This document shows positions 19,953 through 28,396 of a DNA stretch of 64,000 nucleotides, piece by piece. The position numbers were made by a program, and so were the translations under genes. The notes below the pieces were generated by a model. That model was not told where the DNA came from. It saw nothing but the letters and a program-made list of their open reading frames with translations, and searched no databases. Source of the stretch: Bowmanella sp. JS7-9 (lineage in GTDB: Bacteria; Pseudomonadota; Gammaproteobacteria; Enterobacterales; Alteromonadaceae); contig NZ_JXSY01000011.1 of assembly GCF_004329715.1 (NCBI RefSeq), positions 331,106 through 395,105 on the forward strand, written 5' to 3'. Position 1 is the first letter of the stretch; each line of letters starts with the position of its first letter.

Positions 19953-19962
19953 TGCGTATAAT
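19953..19962 (+). promoter_or_regulatory. Putative -10 element upstream of nhaD
   Basis: TGCG directly precedes a consensus TATAAT (19957-19962), 31 bases before the nhaD ATG. There is no recognisable -35 box at the right spacing, so it may be a near-extended -10 promoter or need an activator. The rest of 19732-19952 shows nothing else I can name. Confidence 0.4.
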
Positions 19963-19992
19963 TCGCGCCCATCAACGGACGGGGACGAAAAA

Positions 19993-21231
19993 ATGACGAT
20001 AATCTTGCTGTGTTTGGTGGCGATGGGCTTTGTTTCTATCGTGATTGAGGATGTGGTGCATATCAATAAAGCCAAAACCACGTTGTTTTTTGGTTCATTG
20101 GTTTGGATGTTGTATTTCATTTTGCCAATCAGTCATCATTCCGCCGCAGAACGTATTAGCTTGTTGAATGAAAACCTGCTGGATGTGGCCACGCTATGGT
20201 TATTCCTGATGGCAGCCATGACCTTCGTCGCGTACCTGTCAGCTAAAGGGATTATCGAAGCACTGGTGGGTCGATTGATGCCAACTCAGGTCAGCGAACG
20301 CAAATTGATGTATCTGACCGGTCTGTTCGGTTTTGTGTTCTCTTCGTTTGCCGACAATATTACCGCCACCCTGGTGTGTATCTCGTTTTTGATGAGTCTG
20401 CGCCTCGATGCCGACCGTCTCATGCGTTATCTGGTGTTGATTATCTTTTCTGTCAACGCTGGTGGTGCTGCACTGATTACCGGTGATGTAACCACCCTGA
20501 TGATTTTCCTGGCCGGCAAGGTCAGCATTCCCAATCTGATGTTGATCAGTGTGCCGGCTTTTGCTGCGGTAATGGTGTTGGCTTTTGTATTGTCCCGCCC
20601 GCTCAAGGAACAGTTATCCTTTAGCAAAACAGTGACGCGTCTGTCCCGCGGTGACAAGCTGGTCACCGGGCTATTTATGCTGACCATTTTGGGCACCTTA
20701 TTGCTCAACGTCAGTTTCGGCATACCACCCGTGTTGTGTTTCCTGTTTGGTCTGTCGATGATGTTTTTGGTGGTGCAGTTCTTAAACCGTGATGAAGAAG
20801 TACTGGAATATGTGCGCCATATTGAGTTTGATACCTTGCTGTTCTTCCTTGGCGTGTTGCTGTTAGTTGGCATGCTGAAAGAGTTGCAGGTACTGGATTA
20901 CTTCCCAATGCTGTACCAGATTGTCCCTGTGTGGCTGGCCAACTTCCTGATGGGCATGGTCTCATCTTTGCTGGACAACGTGCCGCTGACTGCCGCCTTA
21001 TTAAAATCTGGTATTGAAATGGGTCTGGCAGACTGGCTTACGCTAACCTACAGCGTCGGTGTGGGAGGCTCTTTGTTAGTGATTGGCTCTGCCGCCGGCG
21101 TCGTCGCGATGAGTAAGATTGAGATTCTTACCTTTGGCCGCTATCTGAAATTCAGCGGCCATTTGCTGGTTGCTTATGCGATTGGCTTTGCCGCAGTAAC
21201 CGGCATGGGTTGGTTAATTACCCACGCCTAA
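19993..21231 (+). CDS. nhaD: NhaD-type sodium:proton antiporter
   Basis: The 412-residue inner-membrane protein has about 11-12 hydrophobic segments and the NhaD landmarks SSFADNITATL and SSLLDNVPLTAAL, two inverted repeat-like helix breaks with buried aspartates, plus AGGAALITGDVTT. NhaD exchanges Na+ (or Li+) for H+ and is typical of marine and alkaliphilic bacteria. A GGGGACG precedes the ATG at 19993. The gene is monocistronic; its stop overlaps the convergent permease stop by four bases (21228-21231). Confidence 0.95.
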   Translation: MTIILLCLVAMGFVSIVIEDVVHINKAKTTLFFGSLVWMLYFILPISHHSAAERISLLNENLLDVATLWLFLMAAMTFVAYLSAKGIIEALVGRLMPTQVSERKLMYLTGLFGFVFSSFADNITATLVCISFLMSLRLDADRLMRYLVLIIFSVNAGGAALITGDVTTLMIFLAGKVSIPNLMLISVPAFAAVMVLAFVLSRPLKEQLSFSKTVTRLSRGDKLVTGLFMLTILGTLLLNVSFGIPPVLCFLFGLSMMFLVVQFLNRDEEVLEYVRHIEFDTLLFFLGVLLLVGMLKELQVLDYFPMLYQIVPVWLANFLMGMVSSLLDNVPLTAALLKSGIEMGLADWLTLTYSVGVGGSLLVIGSAAGVVAMSKIEILTFGRYLKFSGHLLVAYAIGFAAVTGMGWLITHA

Positions 21232-22463
21232 TGACAACTGGACGATGGCTGGGGACGCGCCGCGCGCCAGCCATTGGTCAGGGTTCTGACAATCAAACCA
21301 AATAATATCAGCGCTGCCAGTAAGTGAATCGGGCTCTCGGTGCCATGATGGTGCTGACTCACTTCTGAGTAATCCAGCGCTATCCCCAGATACTCCAACG
21401 CCAGATTTAAACCGTATCCGAGCATAATGGCTGCACTAACCACACCAAACAGATAAGCCACAAGCGTACGAGCCCCCATTTCTTTGCCGATCATGCCCAT
21501 AGTACTGATGTTAGTGGCGGGGCCTGCCAGCAAAAACACCAATACCGCTCCGGGGGATAATCCGGCCGCAAGAAAACCCAGTGCGACCGGGGTCGAGGCG
21601 GTGGCACAGATGTACATGGGGACACCAATCAGCGCCATAACCAGCATTGCCAGCAAGCCGTCTCCCCAGCGGGTAAGAAAATCCATCGGCACAAAGGTTT
21701 GAATCATGGCTGCTAATCCCAACCCGATCATGAGCCACAGTACGATATCCTTGAGCAGCGTCGTGAAGGAAAAAGTCAGCATCGCGATGATTTTGCTCAG
21801 CCAAGCCTGAGAGGATTGAGGTTGAGAGTCACTACTACAACAGCTGGAAGTTTTTGCAGGTGCGGCAGCACAACAGTCAGGTTCTGCTTTGGGCTTGGTG
21901 CTCGCACAGCACGCAGCGGGTGCAGCAGGCTGAGTGACGACGTCAACTGATTGTTTGCTACAGCATGAGGTTTGCACCGCTTCGGACGTTGTCGTCGCAC
22001 AACAACTTGTGGCCGAAGAAGACTGTTCCGCTTCAGCCTGATGGTGTTCGTTGCGGGTAATAAGCTTGACTAATAATCCGGTGTAGATCGCACTGACTAT
22101 CGCGGCGAAAGGGCGCACAAACGCAAACACCGGGCCGAGCAAGGCATAGGAAACGGAGATGGAGTCTACGCCGGTTTCAGGCGTGGCAACTAAAAAAGCA
22201 CTGGTTGCGGGTCTGGATGCACCGCTGCGGCGTAAGCCCAATGCGGCAGGGATCACCCCACATGAGCAAAGGGGCAGGGGGGCGCCAATTAATGAGGCCT
22301 TGATAATTGCGCTGGTGCTGCGGCTACCCATGTGTCGCTCCAGCAGTTTTACCGGTAGCAGTTCGTGCATGATGCCGGCAATGACTAAACCCAGCAGCAG
22401 CCACGGTGCGGATTCCACGAATAACGAGAAAAAATTACTGATAAGCAGGGCGACTTCATTCAT
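21228..22463 (-). CDS. SO_0444-family Cu/Zn efflux permease with a Cys-rich cytoplasmic or periplasmic loop
   Basis: The 411-residue permease (PF03773, DUF318/ArsP-like) has two helix bundles with the substrate-site motifs PLCSCGVIP and PMYICATASTP. Between them lies a loop of about 90 residues with at least six Cys-Cys pairs (SCCAT, SCCSK, ACCAS, DCCAA, SCCSS), and the C-terminus has SCH. The start is ATG 22463, which overlaps the merR gene by eight bases (ATGAATGA). Coupling to a ZntR-like regulator points to export of zinc or a similar soft metal. The number of CC pairs probably tunes metal capture. Confidence 0.92.
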   Translation of the reverse strand: MNEVALLISNFFSLFVESAPWLLLGLVIAGIMHELLPVKLLERHMGSRSTSAIIKASLIGAPLPLCSCGVIPAALGLRRSGASRPATSAFLVATPETGVDSISVSYALLGPVFAFVRPFAAIVSAIYTGLLVKLITRNEHHQAEAEQSSSATSCCATTTSEAVQTSCCSKQSVDVVTQPAAPAACCASTKPKAEPDCCAAAPAKTSSCCSSDSQPQSSQAWLSKIIAMLTFSFTTLLKDIVLWLMIGLGLAAMIQTFVPMDFLTRWGDGLLAMLVMALIGVPMYICATASTPVALGFLAAGLSPGAVLVFLLAGPATNISTMGMIGKEMGARTLVAYLFGVVSAAIMLGYGLNLALEYLGIALDYSEVSQHHHGTESPIHLLAALILFGLIVRTLTNGWRAARPQPSSSCH

Positions 22464-22878
22464 GGTTGGGATCATCCAAAGCGTTAAGAATACTGCAGTG
22501 CTCGGCACTTTCACTGCCGCCACAGCAAGCTTGATGCAGGGTGGCGAGAGACTGGCGGATAGCCTGTAATTCTGCGATTTTACTGTCAATCTGCTGCATT
22601 TTATTCTGTGTGTAGTGTTTTACTTCTTCACAGGTATGAGCATCTGCGTGAGTGCGCAGCGCCAGTAATTCGGCGATTTCATCCAGGCTAAAGCCAACAC
22701 GCTTAGCGCGCAGAATAAAGCGCAAACGTTGCAGCGCGTCACTGCCGTAGTGGCGATAGCCGTTGCTGGAACGCTCACTTGCGGTCAATAACCCTTTACT
22801 CTCATAGAAACGGATAGTTTCATTGGAGACGCCGGTAGCCTTGGCCAGTTGACCGATTTTTAACGATGCTGTTTTCAT
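22456..22878 (-). CDS. zntR: ZntR-like MerR-family metal-responsive regulator
   Basis: The 140-residue regulator has the MerR helix-turn-helix (KIGQLAKATGVSNETIRFYE), a long dimerisation helix and a metal loop. The metal ligands match E. coli ZntR closely: HTC near residue 79, then ACCGG, a downstream His and CSIL. It senses Zn(II), or possibly Cd/Pb, and activates a promoter with an over-long spacer; such a promoter lies directly upstream (22886-22917). It forms an operon with the efflux permease. The start codon sits about where transcription should begin, so the message may be leaderless. Confidence 0.93.
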   Translation of the reverse strand: MKTASLKIGQLAKATGVSNETIRFYESKGLLTASERSSNGYRHYGSDALQRLRFILRAKRVGFSLDEIAELLALRTHADAHTCEEVKHYTQNKMQQIDSKIAELQAIRQSLATLHQACCGGSESAEHCSILNALDDPNHE

Positions 22879-22885
22879 GGCGGTA

Positions 22886-22917
22886 AGTATAAACCTTGTA
22901 GTCGACTATAGAGTCAA
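22886..22917 (-). promoter_or_regulatory. MerR-type operator/promoter (ZntR-like)
   Basis: On the minus strand TTGACT (22917-22912), a 20-base spacer and TATACT (22891-22886) show the over-long spacing of MerR-activated promoters. The spacer dyad ACTCTATAGTCGACTACAAGGT covers 22914-22893 and shares its core with the E. coli zntA operator (ACTCT..AGTCGACT). It should drive merR and the permease gene. Confidence 0.88.
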
Positions 22918-22938
22918 GCTTACTCAATAAATACTTGA

Positions 22939-24384
22939 TCAGGATATGATTTGTTCAGGCACAGGGGCGAGCATGACCTGATTACGGCCGGCCTGTTTGG
23001 CGCGATAAAGTGCACTGTCTGCCCGTTCAAACAAACTATTGAATGTGTCGTCCGTAACGCTTTGCGCTACACCAAAGCTGGCTGATAAATGCCCGCCGCC
23101 GCTTGTCATGAGTTGCGTAACCCGACTACGAATACGTTCTGAAATTTCCTCTGCCTGAGACTGGTTTGCACCGGGTAATATCGCGACAAACTCATCGCCA
23201 CCAAATCGGCCGAGGAGATCGCAGGGGCGCAAACATAGCTGCGCAGCAATGGTGACTTGCTGTAAGGCTTTGTCCCCCTCGCTATGTCCCAATTGGTCGT
23301 TTATCTGCTTGAAGTGATCAATGTCGAACACCACGGCACTTAACGGTATGCCTTGTACTTTAGTGCGGTTTAACTGGGCCATAGCCTTGCGCACCAAACG
23401 TTCTCTGGACGCCACGCCAGTCAGGCTATCGGTCGCGACAATCTGGCGTAGGTCGCGGTTGTGCTGCAGCAAGGTAGGGATGGCCAGACCAAACAGACTG
23501 TTAGCGGCTACCACGCAAATCGCAAACTGATAGACCAGTGCATGTTCCATCAGTCCCAGTGCGGGAATTAATATGGCAATCAGCAGGCTGGCTATGGCGA
23601 CGCTGGTGGCATTGCTAAATGGCGGCTCGGTAATGGCGATCCACATATGCGGGATAACCAGGAAGAAAATGGCAAATACTGCATGGGAATTATTGAAAAA
23701 GCTGGCCAGCAACATGGCGGCCAGAATGCAGCTGACGCTAATTAGAATCCGAAAACTAAAATGCCGGCTCATGAGTTGCTGAGGGCGCAACACAGGGTCG
23801 TCCAACAGGTGCAGGCTGCTGGATGTGACCGCACTTATAACGCCTAAAAACATCGGCCCTAATGCTAACGCACCGGTGAGATCGCCAATCCAGAATGGCA
23901 GCCAGGTATCGGCAATATCGCTGAATGGCAGCATATCAGTAAACCACAATGACAGCATTGTCAGCCCGGTTGCCGCTAAGGTCATCAGCGGGGTGATCAC
24001 CAACACAGTGAGAATGACCAAAGTAAAATGGTGCTCATAGCGAATGCGCTGATATCGAATAACAAAGCCGGTTAGCCAATAGGGCAAAATATGTGCGGCG
24101 GCATTGAGCAGACCTGCTTCAATCAGTTGCAATGTAGTGTGGGGCAGAGCGTATTGCGTCGCAGTTTGAAACGTGACCGCCACGATGGCGAGGGTAATGG
24201 GTAATATCGCACGCTGACCGAGCAACAAAAATGCGGCGATAGAAAGTGCACTGGGTGGATACCAGACACTGGCGTGGTTGGCATATTCCATTAAGCCGGC
24301 CAATTCCCAGACAGCAATCCACAGCACAAGCAGGCTGAGCTGGGTGGGAACTATTCCGGTCAGATAACGCGCCAGTCGAGGCAT
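22939..24384 (-). CDS. MASE1-GGDEF diguanylate cyclase
   Basis: The 481-residue protein starts with about eight membrane helices of a MASE1-type sensor (about 1-300), then a short linker and a GGDEF domain (about 320-475). The active site is an intact GRFGGDEF. An RxxD inhibitory site (RPCD) stands exactly five residues before it, so product inhibition is expected. It makes c-di-GMP, read by the PilZ protein at 10074-10703 among others. The ATG at 24384 (MPRLARYL) is used because upstream codons run through the hslVU terminator. The sensed signal is unknown. Confidence 0.9.
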   Translation of the reverse strand: MPRLARYLTGIVPTQLSLLVLWIAVWELAGLMEYANHASVWYPPSALSIAAFLLLGQRAILPITLAIVAVTFQTATQYALPHTTLQLIEAGLLNAAAHILPYWLTGFVIRYQRIRYEHHFTLVILTVLVITPLMTLAATGLTMLSLWFTDMLPFSDIADTWLPFWIGDLTGALALGPMFLGVISAVTSSSLHLLDDPVLRPQQLMSRHFSFRILISVSCILAAMLLASFFNNSHAVFAIFFLVIPHMWIAITEPPFSNATSVAIASLLIAILIPALGLMEHALVYQFAICVVAANSLFGLAIPTLLQHNRDLRQIVATDSLTGVASRERLVRKAMAQLNRTKVQGIPLSAVVFDIDHFKQINDQLGHSEGDKALQQVTIAAQLCLRPCDLLGRFGGDEFVAILPGANQSQAEEISERIRSRVTQLMTSGGGHLSASFGVAQSVTDDTFNSLFERADSALYRAKQAGRNQVMLAPVPEQIIS

Positions 24385-24449
24385 AACAACACAACCCTTA
24401 CATCGTGGTGATAATGATGTTGTCGCCATTATGCATGGAATTGTGTAAA

Positions 24450-24481
24450 TAAAAAACAACCCCGCTCGGGGCGGGGTTGTG
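24450..24481 (-). terminator. Rho-independent terminator after hslVU
   Basis: A GC-rich stem AACCCCGC...GCGGGGTT style inverted repeat (24458-24480) is followed on the minus strand by a TTTTTT run. It lies five bases past the hslU stop. Confidence 0.85.
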
Positions 24482-24486
24482 GAGTT

Positions 24487-25818
24487 TTACAGAATAAAGC
24501 GGCTTAGGTCTTCATCATCGACCAGTACATCCAGCTTACTGTTTACATAGGACGCATCAATGGTGAGTTGTTCGCCGTTACGTTCGCTGGCGTCAAATGA
24601 AATCTCTTCCATCAGACGTTCCAGTACCGTGTGTAAGCGGCGCGCACCGATATTCTCCGTGCGCTTATTGACTTGCCAGGCGGCATGAGCAATACGCTGA
24701 ATACCGTCTTCCGTGAAGTCGATATCCACCCCTTCGGTTTTGAGTAGTGCTTTGTATTGTGCGGTCAAAGAAGCATTAGGTTCGGTCAGAATGCGCACAA
24801 AATCTTCAACGGTCAGGGCATTCAGCTCGACCCGAATTGGCAGACGGCCTTGTAACTCCGGGATCAAGTCTGACGGCTTGGTCATTTGGAACGCCCCTGA
24901 GGCGATAAACAAAATGTGGTCGGTTTTGATCATGCCATGTTTGGTACTAACGGTAGAGCCTTCAACCAGAGGCAACAGGTCACGCTGAACGCCCTCACGA
25001 CTGACGTCTGCACCGCCGGTGTTTTCACGTTTACAGATTTTGTCGATTTCATCGATAAAAACGATGCCGTTTTGCTCGGCCATATGCAGGGCTTTTTGTT
25101 TCAGGTCTTCCTGATTTACCAGTCGCGCCGCTTCTTCCTCGATGAGTAACTTATACGCATCTTTAATCTTGAGTTTTTTCTGCTTGCGAGTGGCGTTGCC
25201 AGACAGATTTTGGAACATGCCCTGCAATTGATTGGTCATTTCTTCCATGCCTGGCGGTGCCATGATTTCAACCCCAATTTGTGGCGCAGCGATGTCGATT
25301 TCTATCTCACGGTCATCTAATTGGCCTTCACGTAACTTTTTACGGAAGGTTTGACGTGTGCCGCGATCTTCAACGGGTTCACTATTCCCCCAATTGTCTT
25401 TCGGTGGCGGTAACAGGGCATCCAGAATTCGTTCTTCGGCCGCTTCTTCCGCGCGATAGCGAACCTTGGCCATTTCCTGTTCTTTGCACATTTTCACCGC
25501 GATATCGGCTAAATCGCGAATAATTGATTCGACCTCTTTACCCACATAACCGACTTCGGTGAATTTGGTGGCCTCTACCTTTATGAAAGGCGCATTGGCC
25601 AGTTTAGCCAGTCGGCGGGCAATTTCGGTTTTGCCAACACCCGTTGGGCCAATCATCAGAATATTTTTCGGTGTCACTTCCTGGCGCAGTTCTGCATCCA
25701 GTTGCATACGACGCCAGCGATTACGCAGCGCGATGGCAACCGCGCGCTTGGCATTGTGCTGACCAATGATGTGCCGATCTAACTCGTGCACAATTTCTCT
25801 TGGAGTCATTTCAGACAT
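24487..25818 (-). CDS. hslU: HslU, ATPase subunit of the HslUV protease
   Basis: The 443-residue AAA+ ATPase matches E. coli HslU. It starts [13 protein letters not shown] and has Walker [10 protein letters not shown], Walker B IVFIDEID, an intermediate I domain (about 110-240) and a sensor-2 arginine block near [10 protein letters not shown]. It ends DLSRFIL, the tail that docks into HslV. It unfolds substrates for HslV under heat shock. It lies nine bases after hslV in one operon. Confidence 0.98.
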   Translation of the reverse strand: MSEMTPREIVHELDRHIIGQHNAKRAVAIALRNRWRRMQLDAELRQEVTPKNILMIGPTGVGKTEIARRLAKLANAPFIKVEATKFTEVGYVGKEVESIIRDLADIAVKMCKEQEMAKVRYRAEEAAEERILDALLPPPKDNWGNSEPVEDRGTRQTFRKKLREGQLDDREIEIDIAAPQIGVEIMAPPGMEEMTNQLQGMFQNLSGNATRKQKKLKIKDAYKLLIEEEAARLVNQEDLKQKALHMAEQNGIVFIDEIDKICKRENTGGADVSREGVQRDLLPLVEGSTVSTKHGMIKTDHILFIASGAFQMTKPSDLIPELQGRLPIRVELNALTVEDFVRILTEPNASLTAQYKALLKTEGVDIDFTEDGIQRIAHAAWQVNKRTENIGARRLHTVLERLMEEISFDASERNGEQLTIDASYVNSKLDVLVDDEDLSRFIL

Positions 25819-25827
25819 AGTAATCTC

Positions 25828-26352
25828 TTAGTAGTCCAGCGTTTCGATAGTCTGGAACTGGTTGGTATAAACACAGATGTCACCGGCGATAGTTAGCGCT
25901 TTGGTCGCGATAGTTTCGGCATCTAAATCGGTATTTTCTAACAGCGCCGTCGCCGCCGCCTGGGCATAGGGACCACCCGAACCGATAGCAATCAAATCGT
26001 TCTCCGGTTGCACCACATCGCCATTACCCGTGATGATGAAAGAGGCAGTGTGGTCTGCTACTGCTAACAGGGCCTCCAATTTGCGTAGGGCCCGGTCGGT
26101 ACGCCAGTCTTTAGCTAGTTCAACGGCGGCGCGGGTTAAATGGCCCTGATGGGCTTCCAGCTTGGCTTCAAAGCGTTCAAACAGGGTAAACGCATCGGCG
26201 GTTCCGCCAGCAAAACCGGCCAATACTTTGTTGTGATACAGGCGGCGCACTTTGCGGGCGTTGCCCTTCATCACTGTATTGCCTAAAGAAACCTGTCCAT
26301 CGCCGGCAACCACGACTTTGTTACCCCGGCGTACAGATACGATTGTAGTCAT
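25828..26352 (-). CDS. hslV: HslV, proteasome-like threonine peptidase
   Basis: The 174-residue protein begins MTTIVSVRR; after Met removal Thr1 is the catalytic nucleophile, and the conserved DGQVSLG and GGTADAF blocks follow. It forms a double hexamer with HslU. Length matches E. coli HslV (176). It is the first gene of hslVU and lies behind a heat-shock-type promoter at 26402-26430, which fits the known sigma-32 control in E. coli. An AAGGAAA site precedes the ATG. Confidence 0.98.
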   Translation of the reverse strand: MTTIVSVRRGNKVVVAGDGQVSLGNTVMKGNARKVRRLYHNKVLAGFAGGTADAFTLFERFEAKLEAHQGHLTRAAVELAKDWRTDRALRKLEALLAVADHTASFIITGNGDVVQPENDLIAIGSGGPYAQAAATALLENTDLDAETIATKALTIAGDICVYTNQFQTIETLDY

Positions 26353-26401
26353 TCATTTTTCCTTGTTGTTTGCTGGCGGGCAGCAAGCGGACGTGAGGTG
26401 T

Positions 26402-26430
26402 ATGTAGGGGGCAGAGGATAAAAATTCAAG
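26402..26430 (-). promoter_or_regulatory. Putative sigma-32 (RpoH) promoter of hslVU
   Basis: On the minus strand CTTGAA (26430-26425), a 14-base spacer and CCCCTACAT (26410-26402) resemble the heat-shock consensus CTTGAAA-N11-15-CCCCATNT. It would start transcripts about 43 bases before hslV. Confidence 0.65.
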
Positions 26431-26560
26431 TCACAACCCGGGTAAGCGCGGTAAAAACCACCAATTACGCTTAGTGGTGGGGAATGTCCGTTGGTTGACA
26501 TCGGTTTTTTATCGTGTCGCGCATATAACTAGCTATACAAGGCAACAAGGTTTGTTTGGT

Positions 26561-26881
26561 ATGTCAGGTAAGCTGCTTTCAATTCGCAACATGTCAGTGC
26601 TCAGCGCATCGCTGCTGCTGATGCTGGTGTTGTTGGGCGGTGCGACAGACCAGACCGCGGGTTGGCAGGCTGATGAGCAGTCTGCTGAACTGGTATTCCT
26701 GAGCGATAAAGTCAATGCCGACGATGATGGCGATTCTGTCACCTCTGAGCGTCAGCATTTATTGTCCCTGAACCCAGGTTTTGACAACCCCTGTGAGTAT
26801 GCTGCGCCAGCGTTACTGGCGTTTGTTGCCCGCTATGCACTTATTCGTGCGCCACCCTCAATGTTTAACAAAATCAACTAG
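26561..26881 (+). CDS. Small hypothetical exported or membrane protein
   Basis: This protein of about 106 residues has one hydrophobic segment near its N-terminus (SVLSASLLLMLVLLGG), probably a signal anchor or signal peptide. An acidic stretch (NADDDGDS) follows, and a second weakly hydrophobic helix (PALLAFVARYALI) near the end. The ATG at 26561 has AAGG 12 bases upstream; the frame is also open earlier from 26474. I recognise no family. It lies 33 bases before a CBS-domain gene and may be co-transcribed. Confidence that it is coding is moderate. Confidence 0.5.
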   Translation: MSGKLLSIRNMSVLSASLLLMLVLLGGATDQTAGWQADEQSAELVFLSDKVNADDDGDSVTSERQHLLSLNPGFDNPCEYAAPALLAFVARYALIRAPPSMFNKIN

Positions 26882-26914
26882 TTGAAAATTTTTGTTAAAT
26901 ATTGAAGGTGAGTT

Positions 26915-27490
26915 ATGTACATCACAAAATCATTGAAACCGTTTATCGTTCAAGAACCAAGAATGGCGCTGGCTGTGTCAGAAGGCTTTAGCAAACATAG
27001 TCCGGCCTGGCAGGCTGTCATGCCCTATTCTACGACCCAATCTATGGTCTTACCCCACAGTTTATCGGCGCTCAGTGCTCGGCAAATACTCACCAGTCTC
27101 GGCATTACCGCCTGTTTGGTTGTCGATGCGAGACAACGGGTGATTGGGGTGGTCAGTCAGCAAATCCTGCAAAGTGAACAATTGTTGATTCGCGCCCATC
27201 AGTTGAATCAATCCGCCGATGAACTGGATATAGAGCAGGTGATGCAGGCATTGCCCGATGTTCCCTGTGTCGATGCCAATGAATTGGGGCGTTTCCGGGT
27301 TGAAAATCTGGTGGCGCTGCTGGCCGAATGTGGCAGCCATTACTTATTGGTAGTGGAACCTGTGACGCAGGCTATTCGTGGTTTAATCAGCGCAACACAT
27401 ATTAGCAACGTGTTGGACAAACCACTTGAGATCAGCCGCAAGGCCAGTAGTTTCGGCGAGATAATGCAGGCAGTCCCTCATCCCCATTAA
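26915..27490 (+). CDS. CBS-domain protein
   Basis: The 191-residue protein has two CBS-like motifs. The first runs from about residue 48 (ARQILTSLGITACLVVDARQRVIGVVSQQ) and the second from about residue 125 (ENLVALLAECGSHYLLVVEP...RGLISATHI). It has no signal peptide. CBS pairs bind adenine nucleotides and regulate partner proteins; no catalytic domain is attached, so it may act in trans. A GAAGGTG site precedes the ATG. Similar stand-alone CBS proteins are common in Alteromonadales. It ends at a strong terminator shared with ftsN. Confidence 0.8.
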   Translation: MYITKSLKPFIVQEPRMALAVSEGFSKHSPAWQAVMPYSTTQSMVLPHSLSALSARQILTSLGITACLVVDARQRVIGVVSQQILQSEQLLIRAHQLNQSADELDIEQVMQALPDVPCVDANELGRFRVENLVALLAECGSHYLLVVEPVTQAIRGLISATHISNVLDKPLEISRKASSFGEIMQAVPHPH

Positions 27491-27493
27491 TGT

Positions 27494-27522
27494 AAAAGGC
27501 CGGCGATATGCCGGCCTTTTTT
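27494..27522. terminator. Bidirectional rho-independent terminator
   Basis: AAAAGGCCGGC-GATAT-GCCGGCCTTTT is a perfect stem with flanking A and T runs. It lies between convergent CBS and ftsN genes. Confidence 0.92.
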
Positions 27523-28057
27523 AATTCCATCCCCAAATCTGACAGGTGGTGATGCCTAGTTTGCGGATTTGATGACGATCCCGCTCAGCCGCGCGCTTAC
27601 CGTGATACGGCCCCAGTACCACCCGGTGCCAGATGCCATTCTTACCATCGGTGGTTTTGATAAAGGCTTCTTTACCTATCATGGCTAACTGGGCGCGCAT
27701 AGTTTCCGCCTGATCCTGAATGCGGAAGGAGCCACATTGCATCTGATAATCTTTTTGCTCAGCCGGATCATCAGGTACCTCAACCTCCACTTCCTGATTT
27801 TCCAGTGTGTCGATAAATTCCCATTTTTCCTGCGGCACTTCTGGCAACGGCTCTTGTTGCTTTTCGACAGGCGCATCTTTTTGACTGAGCGCCGGGGTGG
27901 GTTTGTCACTGGCACCGTTAATCATAAAAAGGCCATATGCCAGTACCGCACCCACAATGAGGGTTAACATTATCACCACCCAGGGCAGCGGTTTTCTCGG
28001 TGGCGGTGTTTCTTTGGCAGGCACGCGCCCACGCTTTACATAATCTTTTGGAGCCAT
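27521..28057 (-). CDS. ftsN: FtsN-like SPOR-domain cell division protein (short form)
   Basis: The 178-residue protein has a cytoplasmic DYVKRG start similar to the FtsA-binding N-terminus of FtsN, one membrane helix (about 25-46), a short charged linker, and a C-terminal SPOR domain (about 103-178). The SPOR domain has cysteines 108 and 172 at the positions of the FtsN disulfide (QCGSFR and TTC). FtsN triggers septal peptidoglycan synthesis. The protein is much shorter than E. coli FtsN (319), mostly in the linker. Position near hslVU agrees with the conserved ftsN-hslV-hslU order. The start ATG is at 28057. Confidence 0.9.
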   Translation of the reverse strand: MAPKDYVKRGRVPAKETPPPRKPLPWVVIMLTLIVGAVLAYGLFMINGASDKPTPALSQKDAPVEKQQEPLPEVPQEKWEFIDTLENQEVEVEVPDDPAEQKDYQMQCGSFRIQDQAETMRAQLAMIGKEAFIKTTDGKNGIWHRVVLGPYHGKRAAERDRHQIRKLGITTCQIWGWN

Positions 28058-28396
28058 GAAGGAAAAATTCTTTTGTTATTAAATAGCGCACGGCAATAAG
28101 ACCGGTGATTGTACCTAGCTGTCGGGAGGAGACAACGAATATTTTTCGGCAATTATCCTCTTGTTTCTGAGGACTAAATTCATCAATAAAATTCAAATTA
28201 CGTTAAAAAATACTGATAAAACAATGGTTTAATTGCTTATAGCTGTCAATCTCTTTTACAGTGGCACGAATCAAATAAAATAATATGTAAAAATAAATTA
28301 TTCAGTGCTTTGTTTTATAAAGGAAAAAAATATTTGGCTTGTATCTTGCTCACTCGCATATGGCAAGAAACAGAGAAAAACCAAATGGAGAAAGAT
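28058..28396. other. AT-rich intergenic region with candidate sigma-54 regulatory elements
   Basis: These 339 bases between divergent ftsN and the PEP-CTERM gene hold no convincing gene. They contain a sigma-54-type box (28335-28349). Two dyads could serve as activator sites: TGTC-N7-GACA (28120-28134) and CTGT-N11-ACAG (28243-28261). The second lies about 75-90 bases upstream of the box, a usual enhancer distance. The dyads are weak evidence alone. Confidence 0.5.
28335..28349 (+). promoter_or_regulatory. Sigma-54 (RpoN)-type promoter of the PEP-CTERM gene
   Basis: TGGCTTG-TATC-TTGC matches TGGCACG-N4-TTGC with the essential GG and GC separated by exactly ten bases. Two of 11 fixed positions differ. 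Transcription would start near 28361, about 36 bases before the ATG at 28397. Confidence 0.7.

Noticed and set aside
28262..28268. TGGCACG as a second sigma-54 -24 element
   Set aside because: The matching -12 TTGC is absent at the required distance; the box at 28335 fits better.
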